NCBI RefSeq assembly: GCF_010119195.1
Contig: NZ_WRXL01000010.1
Location: 1 to 35,743, forward strand
Direction of reading: 5' to 3'
Length of the DNA stretch: 35,743 nucleotides
DNA from: Haloarcula salina
GTDB taxonomy: Archaea > Halobacteriota > Halobacteria > Halobacteriales > Haloarculaceae
Below, piece after piece: positions 16,384 through 25,340 of the stretch (positions are counted from its first letter, which is position 1; each line of letters begins with the position of its first letter). The notes beneath the pieces are model-generated. The model saw only the letters and a list, made by a program, of their open reading frames with translations, was not told where the DNA came from and ran no database searches. Made by a program: the position numbers and the translations under genes.

Positions 16384-17685
16384 TCATCGGTCGTCACCCC
16401 AGATTCTCGCGGGGACCGCCTCGGCGAACGTACCGCCGACGCGCGAGCGCAGCGTCCCGAGCAGGCCGTCGGGGACGTAGAGGACGAACAGGACGAACAC
16501 GATGCCGACGTAGAGGCTCGCGTGCCCGTTCAACAGCAGGTCGATGAGCCCGCCGACGGTCTCGTTTCCGACGACAGCGGCGTCGAGCGTCTCCTGGCCG
16601 AGGAGCGCCCGGAGGTACGGGAGCAGGCCGCCGCCCTGCCCGGCCGGCGAGAGGAACTCCCGGACCGTCTCGTCGAACAGGCGACCGTAGAGCGGGCCGG
16701 CGAGCGTACCGAACCCGCCGATGATGCTGGCGAGCAGGGCGTCGCCGGTGACGAGGAAGTAAAACGAGTTCTCCGGGCTGGCCGAGCGCCGGAAGCCGGC
16801 GAACAGGCCGCCGGCGACCGCCGCGAAGAAGCCGCTGATGGCGAACGCGCCGAGCTTGTACAGGTACGTGTTGTAGCCCACCGCGACCGCGCGCTCCTCG
16901 TTCTCGCGGATGGCGAGCAGGACGCGACCGAACGGCGAGTGTATGATGCGCTGCATCGCGAAGTAACAGCCCAGCACGACGAGCCCGACCATGTAGTACG
17001 AGACGGCCGTACTGGACAGCGTCGACCCGAGCAGCGACACCTCGTCGCCGGTCAGCACGCCGATGGCGAGCGATAGCTGGTCGACGCCGGGGACGCCGAT
17101 CTGGAAGCCCTCGACGTGCGAGGGGCCGACGGCGGGGCCGTCGCGGGGGTTGTTCGCCACGTAGTCCCACCCGCGGACGAACACGTACAGCACCTGGGCG
17201 AACCCGAGCGTGATCATCGCGAAGTAGACGCCCGAGAGCCGGAAGGAGACGAGGCCGACGAGTATCGCCAGCACGACGGCGAGGAGGCCGCCGACCAGGA
17301 GCGACAGCATGAACGGCGTGCCCGGCCCGAGCAGGGGAACCTTCCCGTTCGCGACGAGGATGACGGTGTACGCGCCGGTGCCGTAGAAGACGGCGTGGCC
17401 GAACGAGAGGTAGCCGGTGTAGCCGCTGACGAAGTCGAAGGAGATGGCGAACAGGCCGAAGTACAGCACGCCGACCATCGTCTCGACCGTCGGCAGCAGC
17501 GTCTGGGCCTCCGCGCTGACCGGCGAGTTCAGGAGGACGTCGTACACCGCTGGGTAGAGGGCGAGGGCCGCGATGACCAGGATGTGCGCGACGTGGTCCC
17601 GGAGGTACGCCTTCGGCCACGCCGTCTCGGTCGCCGTCGCCGCGCCGGCCGCGGCGTCGGTGTCCGACTCGGTCTCGGTGCTAAT
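16384..17685 (-). CDS. livM: branched-chain-type ABC transporter permease LivM (apparent ATT start)
   Basis: 433 aa if read from ATT at 17683-17685. The first conventional start in frame is a GTG at 17547, which would delete 46 residues, including the first membrane helix (HILVIAALALYPAVYDVLL). A strong Shine-Dalgarno AGGAGGTG ends seven bases before the ATT, the ATT overlaps the livH stop (cATTAG), and the encoded start (STETESDTDAAAG) is acidic like other haloarchaeal N-termini. No ATG, GTG or TTG lies between the preceding in-frame stop and the ATT. The rest shows the LivM pattern (FVSGYTGYLSFGHAVFYGTG, AIRENEERAVAVGYNTYLYK, GGFGTLAGPLYG). It pairs with LivH to form the membrane channel. 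A mutated ATG or sequencing error remains possible. Confidence 0.88.
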   Translation of the reverse strand: MSTETESDTDAAAGAATATETAWPKAYLRDHVAHILVIAALALYPAVYDVLLNSPVSAEAQTLLPTVETMVGVLYFGLFAISFDFVSGYTGYLSFGHAVFYGTGAYTVILVANGKVPLLGPGTPFMLSLLVGGLLAVVLAILVGLVSFRLSGVYFAMITLGFAQVLYVFVRGWDYVANNPRDGPAVGPSHVEGFQIGVPGVDQLSLAIGVLTGDEVSLLGSTLSSTAVSYYMVGLVVLGCYFAMQRIIHSPFGRVLLAIRENEERAVAVGYNTYLYKLGAFAISGFFAAVAGGLFAGFRRSASPENSFYFLVTGDALLASIIGGFGTLAGPLYGRLFDETVREFLSPAGQGGGLLPYLRALLGQETLDAAVVGNETVGGLIDLLLNGHASLYVGIVFVLFVLYVPDGLLGTLRSRVGGTFAEAVPARIWGDDR

Positions 17686-18670
17686 GGCCCCCCACCTCCT
17701 CGACGCCGAACAGGCCCTGCGGGCGGACGATGAGCGTCACCACGAGGACCAGAAAGAGGACCAGTTCGGGCAGGCCCGTGAACTCGATGGCGTTCTGGAA
17801 CCACCACGTCGTCACCGCGTCGGTCATGCCGACGACGAGCGCGGCGACGACGGTGCCCCGGAAGGTGCCGAGGCCGCCGACGATGACGACGATGAACGCG
17901 GGCAGGAGCGTCTCGGCCGCAAGCGGCACGGACGCGCCCCACGTCGGGTCCCACATCAGGAGCGTGCCCGCCGCGCCCGCGAGGCCGATGCCGAGCGCGA
18001 AGACCACGGTGAAGACCTGGCGCACGTCGATGCCGAGCGCAGACGCCATCTCGGCGTCCTCGCTGCCGGCGCGGATGTACAGGCCGTACCGGGTCTTCGT
18101 GAGGAACGCCCAGATGCCCGCGACGGTGAGCGTCCCGAGCAGGATCTGGAACATCGCCATCCAGCCGACGCTGACCGGGCCGAGCGCGACCGGCTCGCGG
18201 AGGAACTGCGGCTTGGTCGCCAGCGCCGCCTGCCAGTCCGAGATCGGCTGGAGCCCGTACACGTCGAGGACGATGCGGACGACCTCCTCGATGACCAGCG
18301 TCAGCCCGAAGGTCAGCAGGATCTGGTAGATCGGCGGCCGGTCGTACAGCGGGCGGATGATCGTCGTCTCGATGGCCCCGCCCAGGACCGAAAGCAGCGC
18401 GAAGGCGACGACGACAGCGACGAAGAACAGCGCGAGTCGCGTCAGCGGGGGCGTGCCGCCGGAGACCGTGACGACCATCAGGAGGCCGCCGAGGTACGCG
18501 CCGACCATCGTCAGCGAGCCGTGCGCGAAGTTCAGGACGCCCATCAGGCCGAAGATCAGCGTGAGGCCGCTCGCGATCATCACGTACAGCGCGGACTTCG
18601 CGAGCCCGTTGACCACGACGCCGCCGAGTTCGCTCACCGTCAGGAAGTCCGCGAGCGCTTCGAGTATCAT
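17681..18670 (-). CDS. livH: branched-chain-type ABC transporter permease LivH
   Basis: 329 aa integral membrane protein with the LivH hallmark near the start (ASGLTLIFGLMGVLNFAHGSLTMVGAYLG, here residues about 33-61) and VALGIGLAGAAG plus IVVIVGGLGTFRGTV in the C-terminal half. Start ATG overlaps the livF stop (ATGA), and its own stop overlaps the livM ATT start, a sign of translational coupling through the operon. It forms the second permease subunit of the transporter. Confidence 0.92.
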   Translation of the reverse strand: MILEALADFLTVSELGGVVVNGLAKSALYVMIASGLTLIFGLMGVLNFAHGSLTMVGAYLGGLLMVVTVSGGTPPLTRLALFFVAVVVAFALLSVLGGAIETTIIRPLYDRPPIYQILLTFGLTLVIEEVVRIVLDVYGLQPISDWQAALATKPQFLREPVALGPVSVGWMAMFQILLGTLTVAGIWAFLTKTRYGLYIRAGSEDAEMASALGIDVRQVFTVVFALGIGLAGAAGTLLMWDPTWGASVPLAAETLLPAFIVVIVGGLGTFRGTVVAALVVGMTDAVTTWWFQNAIEFTGLPELVLFLVLVVTLIVRPQGLFGVEEVGGH

Positions 18671-19365
18671 GCCGACAGGTACCTCCTGAAGCGCTCGTCG
18701 TCGGCCGAGACGGCCGCCGTCTCGCCCTCGTCGACCACGCGGCCCTTGTCGAGGATGTAGAAGCGGTCGGCCAGGTCGAGCGCCAGCGGGAGGTTCTGCT
18801 CGACCAGCAGCATGGTCACGTCCTCGCTGGCCCGCGAGAGCGCCTCCGCCACGTCGGCGACGATCTGCGGGGCCAGCCCCTCGCTCGGCTCGTCGACGAG
18901 CAGCAGGTCGTTGTCGCCGACGAGCCCGCGAGCGATGGCGAGCATCTGCTGTTGGCCGCCCGACAGCGTCCCGGCGTCCTGTCCCCGGCGCTCTTCGAGG
19001 ATGGGGAACGACTCGAAGGCCAGGTCGAGGCCGGCGGCCACGTCCCCGGGCTCGGGAATCGCGGCCCGGAGGTTCTCCTCGACGGTCAGCTGGCCGAAGA
19101 TGCGGCGGTCCTCGGGAATCCAGCCGAGGCCGCGGGCCGCCACGTCGTGGGTCTCCAGGCCGACCAGCGACTCGCCGCGGAAGGTGATCTCGCCTTCCCG
19201 GGGCGGCGTCAGTTGCAGTATCGTCCGGAGCGTCGTCGTCTTGCCGACGCCGTTGCGTCCGGCGAGCGCGACCACTTCGCCCTCCGACACGTCGAGGTCG
19301 ACGCCCTCGAGGATGTGGCTGTCGCCGTAGTAGGTGTGGACGCCGGCGAGTTCGAGGACGCTCAC
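18667..19365 (-). CDS. livF: branched-chain-type ABC transporter ATPase LivF
   Basis: 232 aa ATPase starting at a GTG whose last bases overlap the livG stop (GTGA). Walker A GRNGVGKTT (36-44), signature LSGGQQQM (134-141) and Walker B LLLVDEP (154-160) are intact, and PEDRRIFGQLTVEENL is the LivF-typical region after the Q-loop. The open frame continues far upstream through livG, but that part is antisense-like arginine-rich nonsense; the GTG is set by the conserved N-terminus (SVLELAGVHTYYG) and the four-base overlap. Confidence 0.92.
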   Translation of the reverse strand: MSVLELAGVHTYYGDSHILEGVDLDVSEGEVVALAGRNGVGKTTTLRTILQLTPPREGEITFRGESLVGLETHDVAARGLGWIPEDRRIFGQLTVEENLRAAIPEPGDVAAGLDLAFESFPILEERRGQDAGTLSGGQQQMLAIARGLVGDNDLLLVDEPSEGLAPQIVADVAEALSRASEDVTMLLVEQNLPLALDLADRFYILDKGRVVDEGETAAVSADDERFRRYLSA

Positions 19366-20171
19366 GCGGTTCCCCCCTCCGAGTCGGGGCCGGACTCGGC
19401 GTCCGCGCCGTCGATCAGACTGCCCGGTTCGTAGCCGCCGAGGTACGCCGACTGCACGTCGGGGTTCGCGCGGACCTCGGCGGGCGGGCCGTCGGCGATG
19501 ACCGCGCCCTGGTGTAACACCACGACGCGGTCGGAGACGCCCATCACGATGTCCATGTTGTGTTCGACCAGCAGGACCGGGTAGTCCTCCGCGACGCTCT
19601 CGATGAGGTCGCGTATCTCGTCGACGCTCTCCGAGGAGACGCCCGCGTTGGGCTCGTCGAGCAGGAGGACGGCGGGGTCGCCGGCCAGCGCGATTGCGAC
19701 TTCGAGCTTTCGCTTCGCGCCGTGGCTCAGCGTGCTCGCGTGGTCGTCGGCCCGTTCCGTCAGACCCACGCGGTCGAGGATCTCGTGGGCGCGCTCGGCG
19801 AACTCGTCGTAGTGGTCGACGTTGCGCCAGAACGTCCTCGCGTCGCCGCTGTGGGCCTGCTCGGCCACGCGGACGTTCTCCAGCACCGTGCTGTTCGGGA
19901 AGACGTTCGTCACCTGGTAGGAGCGGTGCAGCCCCCGGCTGGCGGTCTCGTGGGGCGCGGCGTCGGTGACGTCCTCCCAGTCCGACTCCCGGCGGAGTTC
20001 GACCGACCCCGCGGTCGGCGTCAGCGTCCCGGTGAGCAGATTGAAGAACGTCGTCTTCCCGGCCCCGTTCGGGCCGATGAGCGAGCAGAGCTCGTGGTCG
20101 AGTTCGAAGTCCACGTCGTCGACGGCGGTGAGGCCGCCGAACTCCTTGGTCAGTCCCTGTGTCCTGAGCAT
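19362..20171 (-). CDS. livG: branched-chain-type ABC transporter ATPase LivG
   Basis: 269 aa. Walker A GPNGAGKTT (33-41), FQ-like region RSYQVTNVFPNSTVLENV, signature LSHGAKRKLE (148-157; LSHGxxR is typical of LivG) and Walker B VLLLDEPNAGVS. The C-terminus has the LivG-type segment IADGPPAEVRANPDVQSAYLG followed by an acidic, halophile-type tail. It follows livJ by three bases and overlaps livF, so the operon order is livJ-G-F-H-M. Confidence 0.92.
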   Translation of the reverse strand: MLRTQGLTKEFGGLTAVDDVDFELDHELCSLIGPNGAGKTTFFNLLTGTLTPTAGSVELRRESDWEDVTDAAPHETASRGLHRSYQVTNVFPNSTVLENVRVAEQAHSGDARTFWRNVDHYDEFAERAHEILDRVGLTERADDHASTLSHGAKRKLEVAIALAGDPAVLLLDEPNAGVSSESVDEIRDLIESVAEDYPVLLVEHNMDIVMGVSDRVVVLHQGAVIADGPPAEVRANPDVQSAYLGGYEPGSLIDGADAESGPDSEGGTA

Positions 20172-20174
20172 GGC

Positions 20175-21599
20175 CTACAGAGAGCAGCCCATCTGGTCGC
20201 TGTCGGCCGGGATCGTCGTCTCGTCCTGCTCGATGCGAGCCAGCGGTTGGCTCGGCATGACGGCCGCGCCCCAGTTGTCGGCCCACTCGTCGGTGGTCGG
20301 CGTGAGGTCCGCGACGGTCATCGCCGAGCGCGCCTGGTTGTTGTACTCCTGGAAGGTGTAGCCGCCCTCGCCCTTCGGCGTGTCCGTGACGGTCATCCCC
20401 TTCAGGGCGTCGGCCACGTCCGCGCCCGCCGTCGACCCGCTCTCCCGGACCGCCTGGTGAATGGCCGACGCGGCGGTGAACGTCCCCGAGGTGAACAGGT
20501 CCGGGACCACGCCGTAGGTCCCGGTGTAGCTCTCGACGAAGGCGTCGTTGATCGGGTTGTCGTACTGGTTCCAGTGGTACCGCGTCGTGAAGGGACCGAG
20601 CTTCGACTGCTGGATCTTCTCGTCGGTCAGCGGTTCGCCGAGGACGCTCTGCATCGTCCCGCCGACGACGCTGTTGGTGATGCGAGTCGCCAGCCCGCCG
20701 AACACCCGGTAGGAGTAGTCCCCCGAGAGGAAGGCGTTGAACATCGCCGGCAGCGTCGCGACGGTGAAGCCGCCGACGACGCCCTCGGCCCCCGCCTGCT
20801 CGGCGTTTTCGAGCAGGCCGTCCCACTCGGCGTAGCCCTGCTCGACGAACCGCTCGCCGACGATGTCGACGCCTTCGGCCTCAAGCACCGACCGATAGTT
20901 GTTGACGACCGCGCGTCCGAAGCTGTAGTCCGCGCCGAACAGGTACACCGAGGACACGTCCGTCTCGCGGGCGACGTACTTCCCGCCCGAGCGCGCGTCC
21001 ATCGCGGTGTTCTCGCTCGACCGGTAGACGAGGTCGCTGCAGGTCTCGGAGTTGGACGTGATGTCCGCCGACGCCGCCGGCCCGAGCATGATGGGGACCT
21101 GCGCCTGATTGACGACCGTCGTGACGACGCGACTCGCCACCGCCGAGGAGGTACAGCCCGCCAACAGGTCCACGTCCTGGTTCTCGACGAGGTTCGTCGC
21201 GGCCGTCTGTGCCGTGTCGGCGGAGAACTCCGTGTCGCGGACGAGCAGCCGGTACTCCGTGTCGCCGACCGTCATCGTCACCTCGCCGGTCCCGGGGTCC
21301 GACGGCGGGTCCGCGTCGGCCTTGTAGGCCAGCCCCGAGAGGAAGCCCCACAGCGCCTGGTCGCCGTAGTACTTCAGGTCGCCAGACCGGGGCTGTAACA
21401 TCCCGATGGTGACGGTCTGGGACGAGCCCCCGCCCGTCGATTCGCCGTCGGTCGCAGTCGATCCGCCGTCCGTCGACCCGCCGTCGTTGGAGTTCCCTGG
21501 CTCTGTCATGGATGAGTCGTCACCGACGCAGCCGCCGAGTCCCGCGACACCGACACCGAGCGCACCGAGGACGCGCCTCCGTGTGGCCGTATCCTGCAT
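20175..21599 (-). CDS. livJ: branched-chain-type ABC transporter substrate-binding lipoprotein LivJ
   Basis: 474 aa from the ATG at 21599; an upstream in-frame ATG is less likely because it would bury the signal. Twin-arginine TRRRVLG (6-12), a hydrophobic run and lipobox GLGGC with C24 indicate Tat export and lipid anchoring. A Gly/Ser/Asp linker follows (about 28-55), then a periplasmic-binding-protein fold I domain (TVTIGMLQPRSGDLKYYGDQ, LAGCTSSAVASRVVTTVV, VYLFGADYSFGRAVVNNY). This fold binds amino acids, amides or aromatic/short-chain acids. It is the first gene of the seven-gene operon, and the promoter region carries two palindromes. Confidence 0.92.
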   Translation of the reverse strand: MQDTATRRRVLGALGVGVAGLGGCVGDDSSMTEPGNSNDGGSTDGGSTATDGESTGGGSSQTVTIGMLQPRSGDLKYYGDQALWGFLSGLAYKADADPPSDPGTGEVTMTVGDTEYRLLVRDTEFSADTAQTAATNLVENQDVDLLAGCTSSAVASRVVTTVVNQAQVPIMLGPAASADITSNSETCSDLVYRSSENTAMDARSGGKYVARETDVSSVYLFGADYSFGRAVVNNYRSVLEAEGVDIVGERFVEQGYAEWDGLLENAEQAGAEGVVGGFTVATLPAMFNAFLSGDYSYRVFGGLATRITNSVVGGTMQSVLGEPLTDEKIQQSKLGPFTTRYHWNQYDNPINDAFVESYTGTYGVVPDLFTSGTFTAASAIHQAVRESGSTAGADVADALKGMTVTDTPKGEGGYTFQEYNNQARSAMTVADLTPTTDEWADNWGAAVMPSQPLARIEQDETTIPADSDQMGCSL

Positions 21600-21622
21600 A
21601 ACAGATAATCGTAGACTCGCGA

Positions 21623-21635
21623 CCCACATAGTGGG
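21623..21635. promoter_or_regulatory. inverted repeat at the livJ TATA position
   Basis: CCCAC-ATA-GTGGG is centred 30 bases before the livJ ATG, where a TATA box would be expected (minus strand ACTATGTG). It may be the core promoter with a symmetrical flank or an operator. Confidence 0.35.
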
Positions 21636-21639
21636 CCGA

Positions 21640-21653
21640 GTTAACATGTTAAC
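21640..21653. promoter_or_regulatory. perfect 14-bp palindrome upstream of livJ
   Basis: GTTAACATGTTAAC is a perfect palindrome, four bases upstream of the CCCAC/GTGGG repeat and 41-54 bases before the livJ ATG, in the only 81-base gap between the HTH_10 regulator and its presumed target operon. Upstream of the TATA position, it would suit an activator; the HTH_10 protein is the obvious candidate (inference). Confidence 0.55.
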
Positions 21654-21680
21654 GCTGGAGAACGGGAGCCGCGGTCCGGC

Positions 21681-22385
21681 TCAGGAGTCGATGTCGTCGA
21701 GCGCCTCGACGACGCGCTCGATGAGCTTTCGCTCCCCGCGCCGGAGGTTCTTCGAGACGGCCGGCTTGGACACGCCGAAGGAGTCCGCGAGCGAACCGAG
21801 CGTCGCGTCGCGGGGCGACTCGAAGTAGCCCTCGGAGACCGCCCGTTCGAGCGTCTCGCGCTCGGTGTCCGAGAGGTCGCGACAGCCGTCGACGAGCGTC
21901 ATCGCCGCGCCGGCGTTCTGCACGAGGTCCTGCACCTGCGGGAGCGTGGTCGCCGTCCGCTCGACCACGTCGTACTCGTTGTCCCGGTCCAGTTCCGAGA
22001 GCGTCGTGTCGGCGTCGCGGCCGCGGTCGAAGCCCACGTGCCAGATCTCGCTTCCCTCCTCGATGTGGAACGGGCCGGTGATGTAGCCGCCGTTGTCCCG
22101 GATGGTGTGCATCGCCGCCGTCTCTTCGATGGTCGTCTTGATGTGGGCCGCCTCGCCCTCGCGGCGCAGCAGCGAGCAGTCGTGCATGTTCTCGTGGGCG
22201 CGGAGCGCGTCCAGCCCGGTGTCGAGCACGCCCGCGTCCTCGGCCTCGACGACCATGCGGGTGTCGAGTTCGCGTGCGCGCTCGTCGAAGTCCCAGTGGA
22301 CGGCCGCGAACGCGACGCTGTGATCGGCCGTCGTGTCGATGAACGGGCAGTCGTACTGCTCCATGTCCAGGGCGATGTCGATCAT
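21681..22385 (-). CDS. HTH_10 (Bat/bacterio-opsin activator-like) transcriptional regulator
   Basis: 234 aa from ATG at 22385 (MIDIALDMEQYDCP). The C-terminal ~60 residues are a classic HTH_10 domain (LSDTERETLERAVSEGYF, ATLGSLADSFGVSKPAVS, LRRGERKLI). The N-terminal ~170 residues form a sensor-like region, not otherwise recognised, with several Cys/His residues (C14, H25, H61, C64). A longer in-frame extension to 22484 exists but is basic and unlike haloarchaeal proteins. It lies on the same strand immediately before livJ, so it probably controls that operon, and it is divergent from ppc. Confidence 0.88.
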   Translation of the reverse strand: MIDIALDMEQYDCPFIDTTADHSVAFAAVHWDFDERARELDTRMVVEAEDAGVLDTGLDALRAHENMHDCSLLRREGEAAHIKTTIEETAAMHTIRDNGGYITGPFHIEEGSEIWHVGFDRGRDADTTLSELDRDNEYDVVERTATTLPQVQDLVQNAGAAMTLVDGCRDLSDTERETLERAVSEGYFESPRDATLGSLADSFGVSKPAVSKNLRRGERKLIERVVEALDDIDS

Positions 22386-22537
22386 TGGCGATCCACGGTG
22401 TGACGCGACCTTTCGAGCGGTGTGGTAATGAAATACACGATTATTAATACTTATATCCCAGCGGTATCTATAACGAATTTCCATCCGCTATACCCCGATT
22501 CAATAGTGTTTTAGGGCTCCGTTCGGGAGAGAGTGGT
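22386..22537. promoter_or_regulatory. divergent promoter region, HTH_10 regulator / ppc
   Basis: 152 bases, very AT-rich in the middle (TATTAATA, TTATATCC). For ppc, GTTTTAGG about 26 bases before the ATG is the likely TATA element. For the regulator, the minus-strand ATTACC or TATTAATA runs are candidates. No clear operator was seen. Confidence 0.4.
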
Positions 22538-25234
22538 ATGACTTTGCACGCCAGAGAAATTAACCAGGACGTACGGGAGCTTGGTGCCCTCCTCGGAGAG
22601 GTCCTGGAAGCACAGTCGTCGACGGAGGCGTTCGAAGAGGTCGAAACGATTCGGACCTCCAGCATCGACTACCGACGGGGAGACGCGGAGACGCGGGAAG
22701 CCGTCCACGAGGCGCTGGACCGACTGAATCCGGAGACACAAGACATCATCGCCCGCGCGTTCACGACCTACTTCGAACTCATCAACCTCGCAGAGGAGCG
22801 CGAGCGCGTCCGCGAGATCCGTGAAGGGAGCCAGGAGGGTGTCCTCGCCGACAGCGTCGAGGAGGCCGTCCGCGACCTCGCCGACCGCGGCGTCGACGCC
22901 GACGACGTCGAGGACGTCCTCGAAGACGTGCTGATCGAGCCGACGTTCACGGCCCACCCGACCGAGGCTCGCCGGAAGACCGTGAAGGCGAAGCTCCGGT
23001 CGGTCGCCCGCGACATCGAACAGCTCGACGAGGTCCGCCTGACCGACCGCGAGGAGGAGCGCATCGAGCGCGACCTCGCCGCGGAGGTAACGAGCCTCTG
23101 GCAGACCCCGCAGGTCCGTGACCGTCGGCCCGAGGTCACCGACGAGGCGCTGAACGTCCAGTGGTACCTGGAGAACGTCCTCTTCGACGTGATCGACGAG
23201 GTGTACGACGAGCTCGAACGGACCCTCGAAGACGTCTACGACGAGGACGTCGACGTCGACACGCTCTACGAGTTCCGGTCGTGGGCCGGCTCCGACCGCG
23301 ACGGCAACCCCTTCGTGACGACCGACGTGACCGAGGAGACGCTGGAGCGCCAGCGCGAGACCGTCCTCCCGCTGTACCGCGACAAGCTCAAGGAGCTCTC
23401 CGGCGTGCTCAGCCAGGACGCCGCGAACATCTCGACCGACGCGACGTTCGACGAGCGGCTGAACCGTCACAAGACGAAGCTCCCCGGCGTCGCCAGCGAG
23501 GCCGAGGAGCGCTACCCCGACGAGCCCTACCGCCAGAAGCTCCGGCTGATGCGCGAGTCCATCGTCCGCGTCGGCGACGTGCGCCAGGGCGGATACGAGG
23601 ACGACGAGGAACTGCTCGCCGACCTCGAGGTCATCGCCGACAGCCTCCGGCAGAACGACGCCGTGGTCCTCGCCGAGGCCCACGTCGACCCGCTGATCCG
23701 CAAGGTCGAGACGTTCGGCTTCAGCCTCGCGAGCCTCGACCTCCGGGACCACCGCAAGATGCACACCGACGCCATCGCCGAGTCCGTCGACCGGCAGGGC
23801 ATCGACTACGCCGGCATGGACGAAGACGAGCGCGTCGAGTTCCTGACGGAGGCCATCCTGCAGGACAACACGGTCATCGACATGGCGGACACGGAGGGGC
23901 TCTCGGACGACGCCACGCGGGTCCTCAACCGCTTCCGCGCGACCGCCGACTGGCAGAACGAGTTCGGCATGGACGCCATCGACACCTACGCCATCAGCTG
24001 GTGCGAGGAGCCGAGCCACGCCCTCGAGGTGCTGTTCCTCGCCGACCAAGTCGACATCGTCGACCTGCCGGGCTACTGCGGCTTCGACATCGTTCCCCTG
24101 CTGGAGTCCGAGTACGCCCTCTCCGGTGCGCGCCGCATCATGGGCACGCTGTTCGAGAACGAGGCGTACTCGCAGGCCCTCGAGGCCCGGAACAACGTCC
24201 AGGAGATCATGCTGGGCTACTCCGACTCCAACAAGGAGAACGGCTTCCTCGCCGCGAACTGGTCGCTGTACAACAACCAGAAGCGCCTGGCCGACATCAC
24301 GAACGACTACGACGTGGACATGCGCCTGTTCCACGGCCGCGGCGGCTCCATTTCCCGCGGCGGCGGCCCGATGAACGACGCCATGCTCGCGCTCCCGAAC
24401 GAGACGGTCACCGGCCAGATCAAGTTCACCGAGCAGGGCGAGGCCATCGCCGAGAAGTACGCCAACCCGGACATCGCCGAGCGAAACCTCGAACAGATGC
24501 TCAACGCCCAGATCCGGGCGCGCCAGAACGCCGTCGAGGAGCCGGTCGAGGAGATCCCCGACGAGTGGAGCGAGGCGATGGAGACCGCCGCGGACGCCGC
24601 CCGCGAGGAGTACCAGAACCTCCTGGAAACCGACGGCTTCGTCGAGTTCTTCGAGCAGGCGACGCCGATCACCGTCATCGAGAACCTCAACATGGGCTCG
24701 CGGCCCGCCTCCCGCAGCGAGGACCGCAACGTCGACGATCTGCGCGCGATCCCGTGGGTGTTCTCCTGGACGCAAGCGCGCTGTATCATCCCCGGGTGGT
24801 ACTCCATCGCCACCGGGCTGGACGCGTACCTGGACAACGGCGGCGACATGGAGACGCTCCAGGAGATGTACGAGAACTGGCCGTTCTTCCGGACGAAGCT
24901 CGACAACGCGTCGCTCGCACTGGCCCGAACGGACCTCGAAATCGCCCGTGAGTACGCCGACCTCGCCGACCCGGACCTCCGGGAACGCATCTTCCCGCGG
25001 CTCGTCTCGGAGTACGAGGAGACGGTCGAGAAGGTCCTCGAGATCAGCGGGCAGGACGGCCTGCTCTCCCGCGACTGGCTGGAGGAGAACCTCGAACGCC
25101 GAAACCCCTACGTGGACCCGCTGAACCTCCTGCAGGTCCGACTGCTCAAGCAGTCCCACCGCACCGAGACCGAGAAACGGACCCTCCGGCTGACGGTGCA
25201 GGGAATCGCCGCCGGGATGAAGAACACCGGGTAA
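22538..25234 (+). CDS. ppc: phosphoenolpyruvate carboxylase, bacterial type
   Basis: 898 aa, the length of bacterial-type PEPC and far longer than the archaeal PpcA type (about 500 aa). It carboxylates PEP to oxaloacetate to refill the TCA cycle. The active-site motifs are intact: FTAHPTEARRKTV with catalytic H140, GYSDSNKENG, FHGRGGSISRGGGP with H599, and the C-terminal ending KNTG that reaches the active site. Haloarchaea are known to carry this bacterial-type enzyme. It stands alone on its strand with its own promoter and is followed after 106 bases by a UspA gene with a separate promoter. Confidence 0.96.
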   Translation: MTLHAREINQDVRELGALLGEVLEAQSSTEAFEEVETIRTSSIDYRRGDAETREAVHEALDRLNPETQDIIARAFTTYFELINLAEERERVREIREGSQEGVLADSVEEAVRDLADRGVDADDVEDVLEDVLIEPTFTAHPTEARRKTVKAKLRSVARDIEQLDEVRLTDREEERIERDLAAEVTSLWQTPQVRDRRPEVTDEALNVQWYLENVLFDVIDEVYDELERTLEDVYDEDVDVDTLYEFRSWAGSDRDGNPFVTTDVTEETLERQRETVLPLYRDKLKELSGVLSQDAANISTDATFDERLNRHKTKLPGVASEAEERYPDEPYRQKLRLMRESIVRVGDVRQGGYEDDEELLADLEVIADSLRQNDAVVLAEAHVDPLIRKVETFGFSLASLDLRDHRKMHTDAIAESVDRQGIDYAGMDEDERVEFLTEAILQDNTVIDMADTEGLSDDATRVLNRFRATADWQNEFGMDAIDTYAISWCEEPSHALEVLFLADQVDIVDLPGYCGFDIVPLLESEYALSGARRIMGTLFENEAYSQALEARNNVQEIMLGYSDSNKENGFLAANWSLYNNQKRLADITNDYDVDMRLFHGRGGSISRGGGPMNDAMLALPNETVTGQIKFTEQGEAIAEKYANPDIAERNLEQMLNAQIRARQNAVEEPVEEIPDEWSEAMETAADAAREEYQNLLETDGFVEFFEQATPITVIENLNMGSRPASRSEDRNVDDLRAIPWVFSWTQARCIIPGWYSIATGLDAYLDNGGDMETLQEMYENWPFFRTKLDNASLALARTDLEIAREYADLADPDLRERIFPRLVSEYEETVEKVLEISGQDGLLSRDWLEENLERRNPYVDPLNLLQVRLLKQSHRTETEKRTLRLTVQGIAAGMKNTG

Positions 25235-25340
25235 CCTCGTCGGGAGGAACAACACCGGGAAATCGCCATCCGACGCGGCGCCCTTCCGTCGAAGTAGAAA
25301 CCATCGAAGGTTTTACTGTTTGTCCCGCGGAGTTGTCGGT

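Noticed and set aside
19366-20826. Long minus-strand extension upstream of livF
   Set aside because: The frame runs through livG and part of livJ out of register and is Arg/Gly-rich; the GTG at 19365 with a four-base overlap is the true start.
22511-25255. Minus-strand open frame of 914 codons opposite ppc
   Set aside because: Antisense shadow caused by high GC and the third-position bias of ppc; the product is Val/Arg/Glu-rich with no recognisable domain.
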